Assembly: GCA_003024985.2 (NCBI GenBank)
Contig: PXIH01S0057739.1
Strand: one strand, 5' to 3'
DNA: 10,342 nt
From: Euperipatoides rowelli
Lineage: Eukaryota; Onychophora; Udeonychophora; Euonychophora; Peripatopsidae
Below the pieces are notes generated by a model. The model was given only the letters and a program-made list of their open reading frames with translations, was not told where the DNA came from and searched no databases. The position numbers and the translations under genes were made by a program. Positions within the stretch are counted from its first letter, which is position 1. Every line of letters begins with the position of its first letter. This document shows positions 1-7,628 of the stretch, in pieces.

Positions 1-500
1 TATTGAATTAGATAATCTATTTTGCACCTTAGCTTGACACAATCTATTACTACTGTGACACCTTACTCCGAGATCGGCATACCCTACACTAGCATTTAAG
101 ACAGGGGTCTCCAAGGCCAGCATAGACTTACACCCACATGGAAGTCAAAGGTGGACAATCAGTTTTGATTGTGCCTACTAAGGTGGGGTCCTGTCTCTCA
201 CTGAGCCCACTTATAAAATAACACTTGCATCATCATTAATATGAAGTTATTCTATTCTGTAAGTATCACTTAGTGACTAGACCTTGTGCCATAGCAAAGT
301 GCAAGTACTAGACTGTAACCCTAACTTGAGACAACTTCTTATATCTCCACAGTCTTGGCTTGGGAGGGGGGGGGGGCTCAATCATGACAGTTAAGGCACT
401 TGAGGCCCAATACATCCTGACTGACATAGATCAAAGAAGTTAGCCCTTAGGAGATATTATCGAATAAATACCTTGCCTTTACTATTAACCTCTGTCCACA

Positions 501-555
501 CTTACATGCAAATATACATATCCGAAAGTACTGATATAACATATCTACATGTAAG
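501..555. repeat. Inverted repeat inside the LTR, left copy
   Basis: The arms are CTTACATGCA at 501-510 and TACATGTAAG at 546-555, a 10-bp inverted repeat with one mismatch and a loop of about 35 nt. The same structure occurs in the other LTR at 9803-9857, where the arms match perfectly. It could be a transcript hairpin or a palindromic protein site (TACATGTA); the function is unknown. Confidence 0.5.
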
Positions 556-870
556 CTAAATGCATACAGCAGTTACCCCAAAGGACAAGATAATTATTGA
601 AAGAGACAAATTGTGCCAACTTGGGATTAATCTCTCATAATAACTAAATAGCCAACACAATTATGCGAGAAAAAGGTAGCTTATCTAAATCTTAATAGAA
701 TACCAGTCTGAACCGGCTGACAAGAACTAAAGAGGTAAATGGGGGACCAACCCATTATTATCCCTGCCCCGATAGAAAGATACAGGTACCACCTCCACTA
801 ACCCCATTAGAAAAGGACACCCATGAGTAGAAAGATTAAAACCAACTTACATCATTTCAATACTTAGCCT

Positions 871-918
871 CTACACAAACACAAACAAGCGTCTGTTTAG
901 CAAATACACATCTTTATT
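871..918 (-). terminator. Poly(A) signal and GU-rich element, 3' LTR
   Basis: On the minus strand an AATAAA hexamer (918-913) is followed about 23-45 nt downstream by a GT-rich stretch (890-871, TTGTTTGTGTTTGTG-like). This is the usual layout of a metazoan cleavage and polyadenylation site. Both parts are kept in the right LTR (10217-10212 and 10189-10171). It supports minus-strand transcription and places the R/U5 boundary near 890-910. Confidence 0.65.
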
Positions 919-1050
919 TGCTTAGAAAAATTAATAACAGTGATAACCTTTCCCATANTGTAATAAATAACATTACCCCTTACAGATTACTTTTAGAATG
1001 AATACTCTTAAATTACACTATAATTTATGACCAGAAATGGGGGAGAAGGG

Positions 1051-2116
1051 ATGGGAGTTTGGATTATAGCCCACTGGGTCTTAAACTTTATTATGTCTTT
1101 AATTGGAGATCAAGAGTCTATAATATTAAGATAAAGAATTCAGATTAAGAAACAAATTGTTATTTTAACTGGAGACAGTACATTTGTAGCGGCTAAATTT
1201 TATGATTGATTAATTTTCGCTGAGTCTAGGGGATGGGCTAAATTATGACTTGAGGTAGTGATTATGCAGCTATATGGATTTAGATGGGAAATAAAATAGT
1301 TTATCAAGCAGACCTAGTAAATACCTCCAGAGTTTGTCCAAAGAGTATTACTTAGTCGGTGTTCGTACTATTTTCACGGGCTCTTTGGTTGCAAGAGCCA
1401 GACTTCTGTCAGCCATCAAAAATCGGGTCCCAACTCCCGAATTAGTGACTTGCAGGAGCTTTTAATGCCCTGGGTTGTTAGGAGCATTTTGAAGCTTGTT
1501 TAAAAAGTTTCTATAGGTTGCCATCCCCTGTCATCTGACTTTATGTAGATTAGGTGATCTCAGCCCAATAGTAGCTTCCCCTAATGTTGATCTCAGCTAG
1601 GTTCCCCTGGTAACCAAACAAAAGCAAGTAATTCGAAGATAGTTCATGAAATTATTATTTGAAAATAAAGTTTTAGCTTAGGATGAAGATTTATTATCAT
1701 TTAGCTAAATATAGTCTTTTATATACACTATTATTGTTCATAATTTATTTATCNGGGGGGGGGGGGGTGGAATTTCATACATAAATAATCAACAAAATCA
1801 GAAGTAAAAACGTCTTAATTCTAACCATTAATAACAATGCTGACAAACATAAACAAATTTGTAATAGCTTGTTGGACAAAGTGATATGAAAAATTACGAA
1901 TAAAACAGGATATTTTGTTTTGTACTTAGCTACTCCTTATTGCAGCAAAGGACATAGCTCTATCCTTTGGGTAATTTCGAAGAGTGAGAAACAAGACTAT
2001 CCAGTTACCCAACAAGGTATTTGAACAGGTTAAATATTCATATACAACCAAAATTCATTTGTATCAGACTCTAGAACAAGACGTGTCTGGAAATAACTTT
2101 TTTTTTTGTTTTAGTC
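1051..2116. other. Non-coding AT-rich stretch: probable U3 and/or 3' untranslated sequence
   Basis: No coding frame of note is present on either strand. At least the first part should be LTR U3, upstream of the poly(A) signal on the minus strand. A TATAAT-like motif reads on the minus strand near 1067-1062 but there is no second copy in the window to test it. Two small hairpins sit close together: GGCTCTT/AAGAGCC at 1379-1399 with a 7-nt loop, and TCGGG/CCCGA at 1423-1440. A 13-G run at 1755-1767 next to an ambiguous base at 1754 looks like a sequencing or assembly problem or a mononucleotide expansion. Confidence 0.45.
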
Positions 2117-2440
2117 GCCTGAAAAATAAAGGATATTAGCTGTACTCATAATTTTTTGTGTATTGATAACCCAAAACATAAAGGGTTGAAACTTATAATT
2201 GTATTCTTACTGGATTATTAACCTGAAAAATAAAGGGTTAATAATGATAACCATTTATCTATGTGGCATATCTCCTGTTTCAAAGAATTTATAATCATTA
2301 TTTCATGTAATTTCCTTTTTATGTAAAATAAAGAGTTAATAAACTTTATCTTCTTTTACCTTTTTTTTGTGTAACCCAACAAATAAAGGGTTAATAGAAT
2401 TTTTTAGTATCTCTGTTGTCATGGCTTAAAATAAAACTTA
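2117..2440. repeat. Degenerate ~52-nt tandem repeat with hairpin units
   Basis: Six AATAAA-type cores occur at 2125-2130, 2177-2182 (CATAAA), 2229-2234, 2327-2332, 2382-2387 and 2430-2435. The spacings are 52, 52, 98, 55 and 48 nt, so one decayed unit fits in the 98-nt gap. Several cores are flanked by an inverted repeat of the form TTAACC...GGGTTAA. The best unit has a perfect 10-bp stem, ATTATTAACC (2214-2223) with GGTTAATAAT, and AATAAA in the loop. Units at 2168-2186 and 2372-2392 keep 5-6 bp of the stem. The repeats lie downstream of pol in the element's sense, in either the 3' non-coding region or a very long U3. Confidence 0.7.
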
Positions 2441-2821
2441 AACCAATTTCAGAATATTTGCTTTTGTATTCAAAAATTAGTTTAATACTAATTCTCATGT
2501 ATTGTGTATTCCATTTTTTTTTCTCTTTTTTTTTTTACCAAATTTTCTTGTAAAAAATACTTTTTCAAAAGTGTATTCTTTTAAACATTGTATTTTCTAA
2601 GACTTAACAATTGAGACAATTTTTTTCATAAGGGATGAGAGATGCGTTTCTCTCATTCTGAAGTTTATTCGTAACTATAGCAAATAAATAATCTCAATGC
2701 TCCCTTCCCAATGTTAAAATTTTGTATCAGGAAGCGCTGAAGCCTACCAAATTTTGATAATTTGTTCAATTGTAGATTTCTCTCCTTTTTTGTATTTTAT
2801 TGACTACGAATGTTTCACCAA
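2441..2821. other. AT-rich non-coding stretch with a polypyrimidine tract
   Basis: No coding frame is supported. The pyrimidine tract 2514-2536 (T-rich with one CTCT break) reads as a purine tract on the minus strand and is followed immediately by TGG, so it is a possible polypurine tract plus LTR start. Other, shorter candidates are 2701-2710 and 2777-2790. None can be confirmed without the other LTR copy beyond the window. Confidence 0.35.
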
Positions 2822-3228
2822 GAGAGGAGAAGAGGGTCAGGTTGGAGCAGGGGGAAGTTCAACCCCTAGTGTCACTGAGGACTTCCCCCCTTGTTCAGTA
2901 AGGCACCTGCAATGATTGTATTGTCAGTTAATCTAACGGCATCAAGTTCAAGGTCGGCGTCCAGAAGTAGTCAGGGGGAGTGCATTTTCCACTCCGTCAA
3001 GACGTTTGAGAGGATGTAAGAGTAAGAAGCCTGTGTGTGAAGGAGTGTGGAAGACTCATTTAATTGACTTTAGTCAAGTATGGATTGTGTGTCAGATTGT
3101 ATGCCACATGAGAGCATGGCAGAGGTGGCCATTGGTGAGACCCACCTGGGCCATACCCCTTTTATGAGCCAAGGGAGTACCAGTAGATCCATGGCGGCCA
3201 CATTTGCCCAAGTGACTTTAGAGTTGTT
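2822..3228. other. GC-richer islet, possible inserted repeat
   Basis: Base composition is clearly richer in G+C than the T-rich DNA on both sides. It is flanked by near-identical 11-12-nt direct repeats, TGTTTCACCAA (2811-2821) and TGTTTTCACCAA (3229-3240), which could be a target-site duplication. Inside are a strong hairpin at 2850-2889 and a 6-bp hairpin at 2977-2995 (GGAGTG/CACTCC). There are no terminal inverted repeats and no tRNA promoter boxes that I can see. The plus frame opening at 3080 is not protein-like. On the minus strand about 2825-3020 is fairly open with only a few stops, but I recognise no family. It may be an inserted short element or simply part of the retrotransposon. 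Confidence 0.4.
2850..2889. repeat. Strong GC-rich hairpin
   Basis: GGGGGAAGT (2850-2858) and ACTTCCCCC (2881-2889) form a perfect 9-bp stem. The 22-nt loop holds a second near-palindromic pairing (CCTAGTG...CACTGAGG with one offset base). On the minus strand the right arm is part of a purine run (2892-2882), another polypurine-tract candidate. Confidence 0.6.
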
Positions 3229-3498
3229 TGTTTTCACCAATTTTTTTGTGTTTTACAGTTGGAAGAAATTTAATTTTATTATGATTCTCTATTATTTGTG
3301 CACATTTTTTTATTAAATCATTGTTTATAATTTCAACTTTCTTGATTCTTTTGAGTTTAATATAATTTATTTATATTATTTTTCTTTGATTATTTGATCA
3401 CTTTTAGTTGATTTCTATTTTAGTTTATTTGTATATTTCCTTTGTTTACTCTTTATGAATGGCCATTAAAAAATTGAGATTTTACCTAGGTAATAAGC
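3229..3498. other. T-rich non-coding stretch downstream of pol
   Basis: The plus strand is strongly T-rich, many stops occur in all frames, and I see no domain. It lies just past the last pol stop at 3499-3501 in the element's sense. No clean polypurine tract is visible here, which is notable because a gypsy element without env usually has its tract soon after pol. Confidence 0.5.
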
Positions 3499-3890
3499 TT
3501 AAGTGTTTAAACTTCTACTTCTCAGGAAGTACCCATGTATGTTTGGTGGGTCTTCTATCTCAATAAGCTGATTGTCACTATATTTATCACCACTCAAGCT
3601 TTCTGAGGCCTCAGATTGCTGCTGTTGAACATTTTAACCCTCACCACCTCGTCAGGCAGCATTGTAGTCTTATATGCTCCTTGCACTGATCTTAGGTAAT
3701 GTTCATATTGGATTAACTCAAGTTTTTTCTCAGTTTTGTCTGATTCATTTGTGTCCTCCTCCTTGTCATCTGTTTCTTCTGAAGGAAAAGTAATGATCGG
3801 TATATTTTGGTCATCATCTGGATTTTTACTATGCATAGGGATGGGTTGATCAACATTAATTTCCTTGTCTTCTATATAGTTTCTTTGCAT
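3499..3890 (-). pseudogene. Pol C-terminal acidic tail after integrase (frame-shifted)
   Basis: Two minus-strand frames follow the integrase. The first (3890-3594) has no recognisable domain; its middle is very acidic, with runs such as EETDDKEEDTNESD, and it overlaps the end of the integrase frame by 19 nt. The second opens around 3594 and continues to a TAA at 3501-3499, ending in a FLRSR motif. Ty3/gypsy integrases often carry a variable tail after the VNRLK-type end, and a short RSR-like terminus is common there. I therefore read both pieces as the broken end of the same polyprotein and not as a separate gene. Codon-like openness over nearly 400 bp supports this, but the function of the tail (targeting, chromatin contact or none) cannot be told. 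An independent small ORF is the alternative. Confidence 0.55.
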
Positions 3891-5141
3891 GTAAGCTTTA
3901 GTTTGTTGACATGTACCTTTTTTGTTGTTTCAGGGTTCTTTATGTCTTGTATTATGTAGTTGGCGAGTCTAGTCCTTCTGATTACAGTATAGGGTTCCAT
4001 GTATCTTTGGTTGAGCTTAAGATTATGGCCAGCAAAACTAGTTACATCAAAGCCTATATTAAATTTTTGAAGGTGTCGCCCTCTATCTTTCCTCTTGGTA
4101 TTAGTAATTGATGCTTCTTGCAAATTGGAGAAGAATTCCGACTTTGCAGCCTCCAGTCTTTCCATTATGCAGTCCACTAGGTCCATTCTTTCTAAATTAT
4201 TTTCATTTTTTCTAAGTTTAGCTCGGAAAATACATCACATTGGTGAAATCCATGAAAAATGTAAAATGGCACTCGTTTTGTGCTGCTGTGGACCGTGTTA
4301 TTTATCACCTGCATCATATATAGCAGCATTACGTCCCAGTCTGTGAATTTTCTGTTACGGTAGTGTGTTATTAAGTTCAGAATTTTACTATTTATTCATT
4401 CACTTATGCCATTGGAGTGGGGCCAATAACTTGTTGAGGTTATTCTCTCTATCCCTAGTCTTTTATATAGTGTTGAAATTATATGCCCTGCAAACTGAGG
4501 TCCCCTGTCTGATAAAATAGTTTTAGACCCTCTGTATCACATGTAAATTGTCTCTATGTAGTCTTTTGCTATAACATGGGCTTCTAGGCTGAGTAGTGGG
4601 CTTGCAAATGTCATTCTTGAGAAGTGGTCAGTATAAGTTATTATGTATTTGTTTTGTCTTTGTTTCATGGAAAAGGGACCTAATATGTCAATGCTGAGTT
4701 TAGTCATGCAGCTTGATGGTGTCTCAACTGCCTGAATAGGGGCTTTAATTCTACTATGATTCCTTCTTTGGCATTTTTCACAGCTGTTTATATGTTTTTA
4801 TATGCAAACATATTGTTTGCAATGTGAAATTTCTTTTTATTTTGTAAATCGTTTTTTTCCAATGAAAAATGCCCTCCAGTTAGGCTATCATGGTAGAAAT
4901 ATATAACATCCGGTATGAGGGATGCTGGGTCAACCATTATATATGCTGTACTGTTTGACTTTCCTAATTGTATTTGTTTCATTAATAGTTGATTCCCATC
5001 TATGATAAAATTTTCATTATTTAATTTTCCTTGCTTTATTTTATTAATAAGGTCTAAACAATGTGTGGCTTTTTGTTGTTCTTGTTGCATTATTTCGATA
5101 GTAATTGTTTTTTTTTTGTTTTTTGTGTTTCGTGTGCACAC
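3872..5141 (-). pseudogene. pol: Integrase (pol), HHCC zinc finger + DDE core + GPY/F-like end, broken
   Basis: The integrase joins the cDNA ends to host DNA in the nucleus. The N-terminal HHCC finger shows His at 4892-4890 and 4871-4869 (YHDS, GGHF) and Cys-x2-Cys at 4782-4780 and 4773-4771, a spacing near the usual HX6HX29CX2C. The catalytic triad is intact: Asp at 4689-4687 (IDILGP), Asp at 4509-4507 (LSDRGPQF) and Glu at 4401-4399 (NGISE), with 35 residues between the second Asp and the Glu. The C-terminal part (4186-3872) has the GPY/F-like module, here read as MEPY, then IIQDI and a VNKLKL end typical of Ty3/gypsy. Breaks include a stop near 4790, frame changes between finger and core and between core and C-terminus, and TGA codons at 4539-4537 and 4398-4396. 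The finger is in the frame of codons starting at 5141, the core in a second frame and the C-terminus in the third. The core is clear despite the damage; this copy cannot make a full protein. Confidence 0.92.
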
Positions 5142-5149
5142 GAAGTAAT

Positions 5150-5560
5150 CATGTCTTCTTCGTGACTACATGAAAGCATATCTGCAAAACTGTTGAGCTT
5201 ACCTGGGATGTGCTCAAAATGGATATCGTTTTGTTGAATATTTATCATCCACCTCACCACTCGTGAATTTGTGTCTTTTAATTCTAATAGGCTATGTATG
5301 TTAGAGGTTTATGTTCAGTCAGTAGTATAATTTTGTTGCCAAAGGTCATATGCTTAAATTGGTCTAAGGCAAATACTATAGCCAGTGTCTCACNTTATAT
5401 CACGGTGTAATTTCTTTCTGCCTTATTTAGTCGGCGGCTGGCATATGCAATTGGTTGAAATTCTCCTTTGTTGTTTTTTTGTCCAAGACCGCGCCTAGAG
5501 ATGTAAGGGAACATCTGTTTTTATGACAAATGGTCTGTCGTATCTCAGAAAGGCTAGTAA
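5150..5560 (-). pseudogene. pol: RNase H domain (pol), broken
   Basis: RNase H removes the RNA strand during reverse transcription. Landmarks in order are a KTD motif with the first acidic residue (5515-5513), a GAVLD-like patch, IAYASRRLNKAERNY (equivalent to the usual IAYASR.L...E.NY block), E-TLAIV with the catalytic Glu at 5391-5389, then TEHKPL at about 5319-5302, and finally IPGK..FADMLS with the last Asp at 5182-5180. The TEHKPL motif is TDHKPL in most relatives, so the third acidic position is Glu instead of Asp (5316-5314). A TAA stop interrupts the block just before the Glu, next to an ambiguous base at 5394. At least three reading frames are needed to follow the domain, so it is inactive. 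Identity is secure from the ordered motifs; borders are approximate. Confidence 0.85.
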
Positions 5561-5639
5561 TGGGCTGTCGTCAATTTTGGTTTGGGAGTTTGTAAAGCTG
5601 TCTCAGCACCACTGTTCCAGGTAATTTTTGTATTTCGCT

Positions 5640-6571
5640 TTTTTAGTAGATCATACAATGGTGGAGCAATTTCTGCGAAATTCATTATGAATTTTCTGTA
5701 AAAGTTTAGGCTCCTTAGGAAGCTTCTTATCCCTTTTACAGTTTAAGGTCTAGCCAAATTTTGTATTGCTGCCACGCTATTTTCGACAGGTTGACAGCCT
5801 TTTTTTTTGTCCACCATGTGTCCTAGACATTTTATAGACTCCTTGAAAAGTTTACATTTTCACAGTTTTACCGCTAGATTGACTTTTCGAGGGCTGTGAG
5901 GATCTCTTCTAGTTTTACTAGATGTTCTTCGATATTTGGGGAGTGTATAATAATATCGTCTAGGTAGACTAACATGTGGCCTTTTAGTATGATTTCCTGT
6001 AGACATTCTACCATTATTTTCTGAAATATGGCTGCTGACATCACTCATCCTTGGCAAAGGCGGGTGAATGTGTATTTGGTGAAGGGTACTGAGAAGGCAA
6101 ACTTTTTTTTGGCATCTTCAGTCAATTTGACGTTAAAATAGCCATTATTTAGATTTAAGCTACTGAAGATGCATATGCCCCCTAGTTTTTCTAGTATAAC
6201 TTCAATTCACATGATGGGATATTGTTCAGTCACAATTTGTTTGTTTATTTTTCGCAAATCTAGACATATTTTGTCTTCCTTTGAGTCCTTTGGTAACACA
6301 AGTACAGGGGAGTTGTATGGGTTGTGTACTTTCTTAATTATTTTAGCTTTTTCTAATTAGTCGAGCTGTAGTCTTAAGGGTTTGTATAACGTGTGAGGTA
6401 TACAGTACTGTCTTTGGTAAATGGGGTTCTCATTCTTAAATTTGGGTTCATATGGGGTATGTTTGCACCTGTCATGTTAGTCATGTCTTCTATGAATATT
6501 TTTTGATGTTTATTCAGTATCTGATCTAGTGCATGTTTATGTGTGTCACTTAAGCCTAGCTCAGAAGTCAT
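5640..6571 (-). pseudogene. pol: Reverse transcriptase (pol), broken, catalytic Asp lost
   Basis: This polymerase copies the element's RNA into DNA in the cytoplasmic particle. In order: an N-terminal segment (6571-6374, LNKHQKIFIED), then SPVLVLPKDSKEDKICLDLRKIN (motifs 1-2), the motif A region FSSLNL (usually FSKLDL), FAFSVPF, RLCQG...SAAIFQ, and the YLDD active site at 5966-5955. After this comes KCKLF....CLGHMV and the thumb/connection, SFLRSLNFYRKFI (about 5740-5690) and PPLYDLL. The codon at 6155-6153 is AAT (Asn) where the first catalytic Asp is expected, while the two Asp of YLDD remain. The N-terminal piece is in a different frame from the core, the frame changes again near 5885, and TGA, TAA and TAG stops occur throughout. 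The minus frame open at 6057-5860 is mostly an out-of-frame shadow of the YLDD region. Confidence 0.93.
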
Positions 6572-6668
6572 AAAAAGTTCAAATAGCTCACATTCACTCT
6601 GTTAGTTGATGTTTAGGTTAGTTCCACCGCAAATCTCTTTTTTTTCATAGGTTCACAATTATGTGATC

Positions 6669-7202
6669 TTATGATACTTTCTCGTCGAGTCTGAATTCTA
6701 CCATGCGTTTTACACAGTTAATGAGTGCCTCATACATAGTACACATATCAAAGACAAATATCATTTGGAATGGCACTCTGGCTTGTAGTTTTACTACACA
6801 GACTGGCTGTTTTATATTTTTATTTGCTACTTTGATATTTATTACTGTACATAGACAGCTTAATGTTTGGTCTGAAACAGGCAATCTTATTGATACCGCC
6901 ATTGTTTTTCTGCGGAGTTGTTTTGGGCTAATACAACTCTTGTCCAGAAGGCAATTCTTGATGCCTGTATCAAGTAGAGTATATATCTTTTTCCCAAATA
7001 CCTCAACTATTATGATAGATTTATCTTCGTAAGTTTTGACAAACTTAATAATGCTATTTTTGCTAGGATCGTTATTTTTTTGTTTTTGCTTGTGTGACAC
7101 AGGCTGTTTAGTGTCTGTAGTGTTGGCGTCCGTTTTGAATCCACCCTTTACCATTTTATTTTTCTTTGTGCCTTTGGATTTGCAATGTGAAACTAATATC
7201 AT
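6669..7202 (-). pseudogene. pol: Retropepsin-like aspartyl protease (pol N-terminus)
   Basis: An open stretch of 177 codons contains a retropepsin core. Residues about 1-55 are lysine-rich linker. Then SIIIVEVFGKKIYTLLDTG carries the catalytic Asp-Thr-Gly at residues 78-80 (Asp codon 6971-6969), preceded by the usual beta strand. The position after DTG is Ile where Ala or Ser is normal, which would weaken the active site. Further on IFVFDM (about residues 148-153) matches the place of the usual hydrophobic I-L-G-x-D-x-L segment. The Met at 7202 is not taken as the true start: the reading frame is the same as that of the zinc knuckle upstream and the protease is expected to be released from a polyprotein. 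The protease cuts Gag and Pol in the particle. This is the longest unbroken pol segment. Confidence 0.8.
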
Positions 7203-7586
7203 TACTATAATTTTTCAGATTATTTTGCTTACATTTTCCTACCAGTTAAAGGTAAGAAATTTGGGAGGTTGAGTAATTGAGTCATGTAGTTTAGACTTTT
7301 GTTTACTGGCCTACCGTGCTAGTCTCGTTACCATTTTGAGTTTTTTTCTTTCTTTTCTTTTTTGTTTTATTGGCTACTAAAGCCATTCCGAGTCTTTTTT
7401 AATCTCTTTATGAGTTTTTTTTTGTATATTCTGCCTCAAGTGGTTTTGTGTGAAGTGGTCCGATTGGCTTATTGAAATTTTTTACCCCAACACTCACGGA
7501 TCCTACAAGTGTTGGGCAGTAGAGTTTAACAGTAGTGTCCCAATGTTACAATCAGGGCTCAGGTTTGCCTGAGGTGGTTTTTGGGG
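7203..7586 (-). pseudogene. Gag-protease spacer, decayed
   Basis: This lies between the zinc knuckle and the protease. The minus frame shared by both is partly readable: a proline-rich PQKPPQANLSPD just after the knuckle, then stops near 7510, 7497 and 7482, then a basic lysine-rich part near 7400-7320. I see no domain. It is most likely linker at the end of Gag and the start of Pol. Confidence 0.5.
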
Positions 7587-7628
7587 TCACCTACATCTTA
7601 TATGCCATACACCACAGCAGTTGCAGCA
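7587..7628 (-). other. CCHC zinc knuckle with fourth Cys replaced by a stop
   Basis: The reading is C-C-N-C-C-G-V-W-H-I-R-C-R-stop. With Cys at 7628-7626 and 7619-7617 and His at 7604-7602, the fourth ligand of C-x2-C-x4-H-x4-C falls exactly on the TGA at 7589-7587, one base from TGC or TGT. Knuckles of this kind bind packaged RNA in the nucleocapsid. Confidence 0.72.

Larger units (their letters stand above)
1..1050 (-). repeat. 3' LTR of the element (partial; both limits unresolved)
   Basis: This stretch aligns nearly end to end with 9287-10342 at roughly 90% identity by eye, with small indels. Long identical blocks include the region around 40-60 and the region around 885-955. The alignment is already running at position 1, and the right-hand copy continues about 105 nt further towards the internal region, so the LTR starts before this window. 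The upper limit is unknown because the matching copy is cut by the window end. The LTR must reach beyond 1050, because the poly(A) signal at 913-918 marks the R region and U3 has to lie at higher coordinates. Local oddities are an 11-G run at 366-376, which is only 4 G in the other copy, and an ambiguous base at 958. Confidence 0.88.

Noticed and set aside
1353-1440. tRNA-like pair of hairpins
   Set aside because: The second hairpin (1423-1440) resembles a T arm and the first has a 7-nt loop, but there is no acceptor stem, no good D arm and the T-loop lacks TTC, so a tRNA gene or tRNA-derived SINE is not supported.
2117-2440. CRISPR-like array
   Set aside because: The repeats are degenerate, the spacers are themselves related and not unique, and the setting is a eukaryotic retrotransposon.
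2825-3020. Possible env or extra gene downstream of pol
   Set aside because: The fairly open minus frame is short, has stops, and shows no signal peptide, membrane anchor or known motif.
3080-3316. Plus-strand 78-codon ORF
   Set aside because: It has no domain, its second half is hydrophobic low-complexity sequence from T-rich DNA, and it crosses the edge of the GC-richer islet.
3911-4346. Plus-strand ORFs opposite the integrase C-terminus
   Set aside because: They are antisense to clear integrase motifs and have no domain of their own.
5860-6057. Minus-strand 65-codon ORF in the reverse transcriptase region
   Set aside because: The YLDD and SAAIFQ motifs are read in a different minus frame; only its last few codons match the real frame after a shift near 5885.
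6169-6360. Plus-strand 63-codon ORF opposite reverse transcriptase
   Set aside because: It is antisense to reverse transcriptase motifs 1-2 and A.
6703-7272. Plus-strand ORFs opposite the protease
   Set aside because: They are antisense shadows of the protease segment and look hydrophobic because the complement of lysine-rich coding DNA is T-rich.
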